The position numbers and the translations under genes are program-made. Source: Hymenochaete sp. R1 (Eukaryota > Basidiomycota > Agaricomycetes > Hymenochaetales > Hymenochaetaceae). From it: a DNA stretch of 15,021 nt. Where the stretch lies: NCBI GenBank assembly GCA_019400425.1, contig JAFREE010000296.1, forward strand, positions 1 through 15,021, given 5' to 3'. This document shows, piece by piece, positions 8,393-15,021 of this stretch. The notes under the pieces were generated by a model. It searched no databases, had not been told where the DNA came from, and saw only the letters and a program-made list of their open reading frames with translations. The number at the start of each line of letters is the position of its first letter. Position 1 is the stretch's first letter.

Positions 8393-9446
8393 ATGTCCAG
8401 TGAACCAGACCGGCCACAAGTTTTTTTCGACATAACTCTTGGAGACCAGCTCTTCGGGCGCCTAAAGATGGAGCTCTTCAGCGATATTGTCCCAAAGTGA
8501 GCCGTCCCCGTCCAATAGTCGCGATTGGTATGTTAACGCTGCTTGCCTTATAGGACAGCGGAGAACTTCCGTCAGTTCTGTACCGGCGAGCACACGTTGG
8601 TTCAGCAATACTCTTCCAGTTGACAGGGTGCATTATGTCTTGACAGGATTATAGCTCGACCGCAAGGTTACAAGGGAGTTTCATTTCATCGGTAAGAGCA
8701 ACACTGTCTTGTAAGTTTATAGGGATCTGACTGGCAGTGGTACGAACACAGCGTGTGAGAGCATTTGTCGCGTATGAACTGGTCGTCCCCATTGATTATA
8801 GACGCGACGGTAGAGAACATAACAGGGTCATCCAAGGTGTGTTGTCAACGTTAGGATGTCTAGCAGATCAAGTCGACGGTTGAAAAATTGAAGGAGGCGA
8901 CATTGTAAAAGAAGATGGAAAGGGTTGGTATTCCATTTATGGGATGTATTTTGATGTTAGTTCTCATGTTTTTAAGGATGGTGGATAACTGATGATAGTA
9001 CTCAAATAGGACGAGAATTTCGAAGTGAAACATACGAAAGCCGGGCTCCTGTCTATGGTCTGTGAAAAACTATACTAAAGCAAGCGACCTGCCAGTGACG
9101 GTAGCTCCTAATAGGTAAACTGTGGTCCGAATAAAAATGGGTGCCAAGTGAGTGGTGTTTTGAGGCATTCCTACTATCACACCATGATACGCCTAATGAT
9201 TTGCCATCAGTTTTTCATCACAACCGGGAAATGCGCGGATATGGACGATAAAAATGTTGTATTTGGCAAAGTCGTGGACGGTATGACGATATTGCGGATG
9301 ATGAATACAGTACCCACTGTGGAAGATGGTAAACCATACAAACGACTCTGGATTTCTGGTGAGTCGACCGCTCTATTCGCTGAAGGAACGGAGACGGATG
9401 CTGGCGGGCCGCTGACAACTTCCTTTTAGAATGTGGACAGTTGTAG
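8393..9446 (+). CDS. Cyclophilin H-like peptidyl-prolyl cis-trans isomerase, active-site segment unresolved
   Basis: Cyclophilins isomerise X-Pro bonds; the H type is associated with the U4/U6 snRNP. Exons are 8393-8496 ([35 protein letters not shown]), 8554-8595 ([13 protein letters not shown]), 8647-8691 ([13 protein letters not shown]), a poorly defined exon ending 8836, 8894-8955 ([15 protein letters not shown]), 9010-9057 ([16 protein letters not shown]), 9115-9147 ([11 protein letters not shown]), 9211-9358 ([22 protein letters not shown]) and 9430-9446 (ECGQL, stop). Most introns are 50-71 nt with good donors, such as GTGAGC, GTAAGA and GTGAGT, and clear branch sites. The catalytic Arg of FHR and the QFFIT block are present. 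The normal FHRVIxxFMIQGGD segment cannot be rebuilt: an 11-nt exon (8826-8836) gives FHR-VI-QGGD, five residues short (169 aa), while a 35-nt exon (8802-8836) gives ten unrelated residues (177 aa). A frame reading G-stop-K-I-E-G-G-D lies at 8878-8898. The gene may be functional with unusual splicing, or newly inactivated. Confidence 0.75.
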
Positions 9447-9910
9447 GTCGTACTAGTACTAGTAGTCTCGATATGCAGTGTGATTCGGCTGCATGGAACT
9501 CATCTGAAATTAGACAGAAAATATCATTTAAGAAATCGAAATCGCATCATTAATATCGGAGGGTGAAGCTTACCAGGCAGGGGCGTGGCGCAAAGCCTCT
9601 CCTCTCGGCTGGGAGCTTGGGGTTGAAACACGACATAATGCGTAATGCCGCCCGCCCTATGCCCGTGAGAACAAAAGTGCCCAAGCCCAGCTTTGCTCTC
9701 CGCTCTCCCCTCCGTCCCGTTCACGATCCCCATGAGCACGAGTGCTGCATGAACTCACCTATGGTTAGTTAAGAGTCCATTAAGAGTCTCATTACTCTGA
9801 AAGACGTTGCTATATTTGAACTCACGTTGTCAAAGCTACTCGCTTCATAAGTTCATTTCCACGGGCATCGGAAATGGATAATTCCCGGGAAAAAAGCGAA
9901 CAAACAAGAC
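9447..9910. other. Intergenic region, no convincing gene
   Basis: Short TAGTAC/TAGTAG repeats follow the cyclophilin stop (9450-9466). From about 9570 to 9700 two minus-strand frames are open and end near a GTAAGC donor on that strand (9572-9567), which could be an exon fragment, but no upstream or downstream exon joins it and no family was recognised. Confidence 0.4.
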
Positions 9911-9914
9911 ATTC

Positions 9915-9926
9915 CCATATATATAC
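9915..9926 (+). promoter_or_regulatory. TATA box of the three-exon unknown gene
   Basis: CCATATATATACC lies about 200 bases before the first ATG at 10121. No ATG occurs between about 9950 and 10120, which fits a 5' leader of roughly 130-170 nt. A second TATATAA sits immediately before the ATG (10112-10118) and is too close to serve this start. Confidence 0.45.
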
Positions 9927-10120
9927 CTATACCATAGAAACCCATATCTCCATCTAGCACATTCGTAGCTCCTCACCTCAACCATTTCCATCCAACTTTC
10001 TAGTGCTTCTTTCGCGTGCTTTTACGATTTCCTTTGATAACGGGTTGTGTTCAATACTGAACGGACATCACCTGCGCGACGTTGTAATCAGCATTCCTTG
10101 TCTCCTGTTTTTATATAAGG

Positions 10121-11821
10121 ATGGCAGAGTATCGACGGGACCGCCGCAAACGACGCAGGACGAGGGTAATAATGTCTGTGATGTACGTTCCCCACTTCTT
10201 CAACTAATCATGTGTTATGAATGAAAAAGAAATACAGGAGATTTGAGTCTGTTCACACGGGTCCATCTGTCTCCCCCTCCAGCGACTCTGACTCCGAGTC
10301 AGAGGAGTCCCACACTCTTACGCACGAAGGCGACGGATGTTTCCCTTCCTCACAAGCCATAGCGTCCCTCCCGTCAGCGCATATTTCGGATGGTGCGGAG
10401 TCATTCAACCATCACGGCCCTCAAGACGACGACGACGGCGAGCGACCACTCTTGCGATCGTCAGATGCTGGCCAACTTTCGCATTCTGTTGGAGGCGGCG
10501 ACACGGCGGGCGAAAACGAGAACGACATGCAGATAGCGTTGCCAGAAATTAAGGAAGGAGCGACAGTGCAGGACCTCGTGAATGGATTCAACAGCATGCG
10601 AGCGACGTTGAATAGGACTGTTGTAGAGCTCCACCAGACCAAAGACCATCTGCGAGAAACAAATGATGAGCTCAAACAGACAAAGGCTGGCCTTATGGAG
10701 ACGAATACTCAGCTCGAGGGTCTCGCTATAACCTTTTTGGAAGTGACATTGTCGCTCGGTTTTCAGGGTATCGAAGCGGAGAAACGGTTGCAGCTGGTAA
10801 GTGAGGTGCTTTCAAAGCGGACGATTTTTCTAATGAGTGCCACATATAGCGAGAAATCGAGAATAGTTTCATCATCATCCGTCATATGATTGACGCCACG
10901 CCACTTATCATCGCCTACATTTACACGGGAGGATACAGCGTTAAGTACGACGATATGTTGGATACTGTCAGAGCATGGTATGAAGACGAGGAAAATTTGG
11001 GACGGTCATTCTGTGAAGGGTCGCGAGGGCGGGTGATGAAAAGCATGGACGTGTTGAGGAATGAAGCGAGAGGGAAGATCAAGCCGGAACGCTCCTTTTC
11101 AAGGTCAATCGGTAACATCTACAACAAGCATCACAGCAAGCTGCGCGGCGACGTCGCGACGCAGTTCAAATCTACACACGAGCTACTCATGGAGTACGAT
11201 ACTATTGTCGGCGAGAGGCTTAGTATCGACGAGCATGTAAAGGACGTGACAGAACTTCAAATTCAGCTGCTCGACACCCTCCCAGTCAATCTACCGTTCA
11301 AACTACCCAATCATCCGAAGTCGCCTGTCTTTTCGTTTGCAATAGTGTGCGCGGGCTTACAACTGGTAGACGCGATCGGCGACCACATAACTGATATCAA
11401 GGCTGGGAAGAAACGCCCCCATGATGACTTGTCTATCGAGACCGTCGATACGTTCCGCAGGACGACCATGCAGAGAGACGAGGTATTGCAAGGGGTTTCG
11501 ACCCCGGAGGACTACAACGAGATAACGTACGCAATGGAAGGCCTGCTCCAGAATCCTGCCGCTCTTTACTTTCTCATGTTTTCGTCTAACATTCGCAAAC
11601 TCGGGAACAAAGCTGCTCATGGGGCGTATCATAACTGGGAGAACTTCGATTTTTTGCTGAAAGAGTGCTGGCTCGCCGACACTGCCCGGAATGCGCTGCA
11701 GACGGTCTCCAAGCTGGAACGCGACAAACCCGATTTCATCAAAGCCATTTTCCCCGAAACTTTCAATAGGAGGAGGAAGTCAAGGCCAAGGTCCAAGTCG
11801 GAGTCCGAGGAGGTCGATTAG
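10121..11821 (+). CDS. Unknown coiled-coil protein, three exons, intact
   Basis: Exons 10121-10182, 10238-10796 and 10850-11821 give 530 residues. Intron 1 is GTACGT..CTAATCA..TACAG (55 nt); intron 2 is GTAAGT..TCTAATGA..TATAG (53 nt); both preserve phase. The N-terminus is very basic (RRDRRKRRRTR). It is followed by an acidic Ser/Asp/Glu region (SSDSDSESEESH, DDDDGE), then a coiled coil around residues 140-182 (VELHQTKDHLRETNDELKQT and its near-repeat KAGLMETNTQLEGL). A helical C-terminal domain follows, encoded by the last exon, with a hydrophobic segment (ATPLIIAYIYTGGY). The C-terminal tail is Arg/Ser/Glu-rich (RRRKSRPRSKSESEEVD). The charged ends suggest a nuclear or chromatin-associated protein, but no known domain was recognised. 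ATG 10121 was chosen because it is the first after the TATA box and its frame joins through clean introns. The structure is confident; the function is unknown. Confidence 0.75.
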
Positions 11822-12520
11822 TCGTGTCGTGGTGGACGTGGCCTCACGCCAAATATCTCTGGGACTTTTGGAATCACATGTTATTTGTTGTCCGTGCAAA
11901 TCGTATCTCTGTTATATACTTCTTTTTGAACCATATGTGTGACCAACTTTACTTGAATGCCCCCAATCACATTCTGATTCGGAGTGCGTTTCGGGCCCTA
12001 GTATCACCCTTTCACGGTAAAACTAGGTGCATTTCTACTGTAGATGCAACTATTGACTTCTACCCCGAATCCGCGTTCCCAAAACAATATTAATGTAGTG
12101 CCCCCCCCAGCTCTCACACACACGCTCATGTGAAGGTGCAGCATTAAGGAGCTCGTGTAGTAAGACGTGCTATTAGCTAGTCCTGACCTGACCTGATTTC
12201 TTATTCTCGAGCCCCCAATTGGCAGCGGTTCACTGGTCCACCTGGTTGCCGTTATATTCAAGCGACGGTCGGCAAGCCTTTTCAGGCTTTGAAGCGGAAA
12301 GATACGGCGAGTTTCTTCTTGGGTTCCAGATTTCCAGTCCCCCAGATCCGGACCTTTAGGTCTCAGAGAGTCCCTCTCGGGATCGGCTTGTACAGGAATA
12401 TTCCCGGACCGTTGTTGAACCGAATGAAAATGCCGGAGAACTAGTACTTCCTTCCGGCAGGGTTGATCTACATCTACATCTACCGATGATCAGGCAATTC
12501 GGTGCCAACACGCACTTGAG
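11822..12520. other. Intergenic region, no gene seen
   Basis: About 800 bases separate the coiled-coil gene from the kinase gene. Visible items are a run of 8 C (12101-12108), a small inverted repeat AAGCCT-TTTC-AGGCTT (12273-12288) and three ACATCT units (about 12470-12483). Open frames are short and overlap without splice support. Confidence 0.5.
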
Positions 12521-12556
12521 TCTTCACCTTTTCCTTTTCCCCTCAAGTTACTTTTC
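12521..12556 (+). promoter_or_regulatory. CT-rich promoter element upstream of the kinase-like gene
   Basis: A pyrimidine-rich stretch (CTTCACCTTTTCCTTTTCCC, then TCAAGTTACTTTTCCCATG) lies 85-115 bases before the ATG at 12637. CT-rich blocks just upstream of the transcription start are common in filamentous fungal promoters. No TATA box was seen nearby. Confidence 0.35.
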
Positions 12557-12636
12557 CCATGCTATCCATAATCTTACAAAGCCCAGAACATGGGTTACAC
12601 CATCTCTCTTCATTTCACCCTCCCACATCGCCAGTC

Positions 12637-14398
12637 ATGGAGACTGCTCTACTTCCTAGAGAGAAGACCCTAGAAGGTTCGGGCAAGATGGCTGCATCTA
12701 ATAATGACAGTCATCGGAGCCTTCGGCCAGTGCGTGCAAGGTAGCAAAGTCTGAAACCCATACTAGGTGCTGAGATTGACACTCGTTTCTATCAACCCTG
12801 AAGCCCAGAAGGTCAGTTCAACCGTCTAGAGCCTGCGATACTTCTGGAGGATAGCGCCCCTGCCGTGGTTGGATCTGAAGGAGGCTCTTGCAAGGGTGCG
12901 CTGTACCTCATGTGCGCATACCATAATGCTAACGTCTTTTTTTCAAGAAACAGATCCCCGCGTGCATGCAACCATGGAAAGAGTGAACTGGGACGCTCTA
13001 CTCAGCTCAGTTTGTCTTGCACTTGAAGCAAGTTCCGCACAGTGGAGAGGACAGAAGTCGGGGGGATACAACCTTGTTCGGTTTCTGGAGATAAACGGTG
13101 TTGAAGTCGTAGTCCGTGTCCCGCTCCAACCATCAGGGGGAGCCGATAGTGCCATCATGACGACATTTTGCAAGAGGTATGCAAGCGAAGTCGCCACTTT
13201 GAGGTTCTTGGAGTCGAATACGAAGGTTCCCGTTCCCTACCTTATACACTCCAATTGCAGTATAGATGAGGTGGGATCGCCTTACCTTGTCATGAAAAAA
13301 GTACCAGGGGTTCCTCTGTGCGACGTTTGGGACACGATGGGAAAGCGAAAGCGAAACTTCGTCCTTAAGCAAGTTGTCAACATTCTCCTTGAGATGGCTC
13401 AGCATCGCTTTCCAAAAATCGGAGTTCTGATGCCAGATGGAGACGGGTGGACCATTGAACACCAAGCAGACATTTCCGAGATAGATACGCCCCTGCACAT
13501 GAAGAATGCACTCGATGAGGTTTATGCCGACGCTCATTCTTACTGGCAAGCATGCTCCGAAGCATTGATACGGGATGCGTCGGGGGCCTCATTTGGAGAC
13601 AAGGGCAAATGCGGACTTATTTCCAGGCTTTGGTGTATTAGGCACTTCGCAATCGGCACGACGATAAACCGTAACCTTGAAAATATGGGATTCCCCCTAA
13701 AGCATGGTGACTTCAACTCACAGAACATCCTAATCGCGGAGCGCAATGATCCACGGATAACAGCCATAATCGACTGGGAGTTTTCCTCGACTACAGCTAC
13801 TTCAATATTCGCCCAATTCCCTCTTTTCATCGTCAACAGTCCGTATCTCCCCCTTCTTGAGGAACGAGAAAAGGAGTCGAAAGAACAGCGTGCAAAACGC
13901 GAAGAGCGCAAGCGGCTATATGCGAGAAACCTTCAGGATCAGGCGAAGTTCAAAATGTTTGTTAAACGAGCCAAACGTCAAAGCAAGCCTTTTGCAGCGC
14001 AACTCATGCTGGCATTTGCTCGATGTCGAAATTCGTATCTTCTGGAGCAGAGCGTTTTTTCAGGCGCCGTGGATTACGGATGCCTCATCACATGCTCTAA
14101 CGAACTCTTCTCGAATATTTTCAATGCAGATGAGACATTTATCTACGATATGCTCCTTAACCTGGAGAGGAGTTGGAGGTTCGCAAATATCCGGAAAATG
14201 TTCAAGGAGGATGAAAAGGTGTGGAAAGAGGCGAAATTTTTTTGTCCCGACCTCTCTTCTCTTAGTAGGGATGAGTTCATCTCTTATATGAAGTCTCACA
14301 AAAGCTCATTTCCTACTGGAGGTAGGGTAGTTTCATGGCTAGACAAGGTAAGGTCGGACAATTATGACACAGTTATTGACAATTGTTTGGGTATGTGA
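12637..14398 (+). CDS. APH/choline-kinase-like phosphotransferase family protein, three exons
   Basis: Exons 12637-12740, 12804-12895 and 12948-14398 give 548 residues with consistent phases. Introns are GTAGCA..AAG (63 nt) and GTGCGC..GCTAAC..TTTCAAG (52 nt). The protein-kinase-like fold is supported by the nucleotide-binding beta strand VEVVVRVP (Arg122 where kinases usually have Lys, common in fungal members). It is also supported by a hinge-like YLVMKKVPGVPL, the catalytic loop LKHGDFNSQNILI (His318, Asp320, Asn325) and the metal-binding AIIDWEFSS (Asp341, Glu343). The family phosphorylates small molecules or, rarely, proteins; mushroom genomes carry many members of unknown substrate. A highly charged helix (EEREKESKEQRAKREERKRL, about residues 369-388) follows the catalytic domain, then a helical C-terminal extension. 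The N-terminal 65 residues are Ser/Pro-rich and probably disordered. All key catalytic residues are present, so the gene appears intact. ATG 12637 is the first in frame with exon 2; the long frame in exon 3 alone lacks an ATG at its apparent start. Confidence 0.8.
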
Positions 14399-14669
14399 AT
14401 ACTGTGGAGGGTGTCCAGTGACTGGAAGCAAACTAGAAAATACTGCAGCCCCCATAATTTTACAGGAGTACTACAAAGTTTGCAGGGTCTCTTGTTGTTT
14501 TTTCTGATATGTTGCACACTATTATGAATGATTGTTTGGTTGTCGAGCATTTTTTCAACTGTGAGGCTTTATAGGAGCGAGGGTGAGTATGGTTGCCATG
14601 GTACAGTTGCACAGAGAGATTGGCTTCAAATTTCCCTAGCTACGACTTGCTAAAGGGGTGCCAGGGAGG
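14399..14669. other. 3' flank of the kinase gene and purine-rich tract
   Basis: No gene was seen. The last 18 bases (14652-14669, AAAGGGGTGCCAGGGAGG) are almost all purine and sit directly before TGTCATGAC. That is the arrangement of a polypurine tract next to a 3' LTR, although no gag or pol sequence precedes it here. Confidence 0.4.
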
Positions 14670-15021
14670 TGTCATGACTGACCATTCCCCAGACAGATCC
14701 TCCGACCCCTCTGGACCTCTGGACCCTTCTACTCCGCTCCTCCCTCTTGGATTCCCGATGTCCCTGGGAGTCGCCTTGCACCAAAACCCTATCCTCGGCA
14801 ACACTGCCACCTCCGGACTTCCATTTACGTTACCTCCGCTCCGCTGCACTACCTCTGCTCTGCTCCCCTGCACCTCCAGACTTCCCTTTTGGTCACCTCC
14901 GCTCCACTTTCTGGACCTCCGGACTTTTGGGCTTCTCACCTCCGCTTTTTTGATACTCATGTAATCCCTTTATGTAATCACCCCCAAGCATATATAAACC
15001 ATCCCCTCATGTATCCTGTTA
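14670..15021 (+). mobile_element. Probable LTR of a Ty3/gypsy-like retrotransposon, cut by the window end
   Basis: The block begins TGTCATGAC, a start typical of fungal gypsy LTRs (TG..). It contains a strongly pyrimidine-biased body built of degenerate CCTCCGGACTT / CTCCGCTCC units (about 14700-14945). It ends in a promoter-like TATATAAACC at 14991-15000 followed by CATCCCCTCATGTATCCTG. Most of an LTR U3 region would look like this. The 123-codon frame at 14593-14964 is a by-product of the repeats. The matching CA end and target-site duplication lie outside the window, so solo LTR versus full element cannot be decided. Confidence 0.55.
14990..14998 (+). promoter_or_regulatory. TATA box inside the probable LTR
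   Basis: ATATATAAA lies about 320 bases into the LTR-like block, the usual position of the U3 core promoter that sets the start of the R region. Confidence 0.45.

Noticed and set aside
12869..12947. 5' extension of the long kinase ORF before 12948
   Set aside because: The frame there has no upstream ATG and includes a good intron tail (GCTAAC..TTTCAAG). The other frame over 12804-12895 reads naturally and joins in phase.
14593..14964. 123-codon plus-strand ORF rich in Pro/Leu/Ser
   Set aside because: It is produced by CTCCG-type repeats of the LTR-like block, and the antisense frame is equally open.
1..15021. tRNA, rRNA, CRISPR or bacterial operon signals
   Set aside because: No cloverleaf with a convincing T-arm, no rRNA-like blocks, no regular spacer-repeat array and no ribosome-binding-site-led operons were found. 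The introns show that the DNA is eukaryotic.

Overview
The window looks like nuclear DNA of a filamentous basidiomycete, probably an Agaricomycete. Genes are split by many 43-77 nt introns with GT..AG ends and CTNAN branch sites (CTGAC, CTAAT, TTAAC). Gene families typical of mushroom-forming fungi appear: leucine-rich F-box-type proteins and APH-like kinases, together with LTR and non-LTR retroelement remains. No prokaryotic operon, tRNA, rRNA or CRISPR was seen. All exon structures below were worked out by hand from splice signals and reading-phase agreement.

Layout. (1) 1-1717, plus strand: the 3' part of a six-exon unknown gene that appears to contain a 9-nt microexon. (2) 1840-3331, minus strand: a decayed leucine-rich (F-box family type) gene with a frameshift, an in-frame stop and a second frameshift. 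(3) 3497-4585, plus strand: an unknown gene with a membrane-like segment and an acidic tract; its start was not found and its 3' end is ambiguous. (4) 4894-6051, minus strand: an unknown low-complexity gene readable with two introns. (5) 6168-6860, plus strand: an unmistakable but broken dihydroxy-acid dehydratase (branched-chain amino acid synthesis) fragment that still carries introns. (6) 6890-7300: a repeat block of short CCTTRTA-type motifs and a palindromic ACGGGTCCCGTAG module, probably a DNA-transposon end. (7) 7756-7930: a relic of the C-terminal part of a LINE-type retrotransposon. (8) 8393-9446, plus strand: a nine-exon cyclophilin H-like gene with both ends intact but an unresolved active-site segment. 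(9) 10121-11821, plus strand: an intact three-exon unknown protein with a coiled coil, behind a TATA box. (10) 12637-14398, plus strand: an intact three-exon APH/choline-kinase-like phosphotransferase. (11) From 14670 to the window end: a likely LTR with a TATA box.

The genes do not form an obvious pathway. The best description is an accessory, repeat-rich region that mixes intact lineage-specific genes with decaying copies of conserved genes. Because the DHAD fragment keeps introns, it probably arose by DNA-level duplication rather than retroposition. I found no convincing multi-gene novel system. The most interesting items are the microexon, the cyclophilin with a disrupted catalytic segment, the DHAD relic and the palindromic repeat module.
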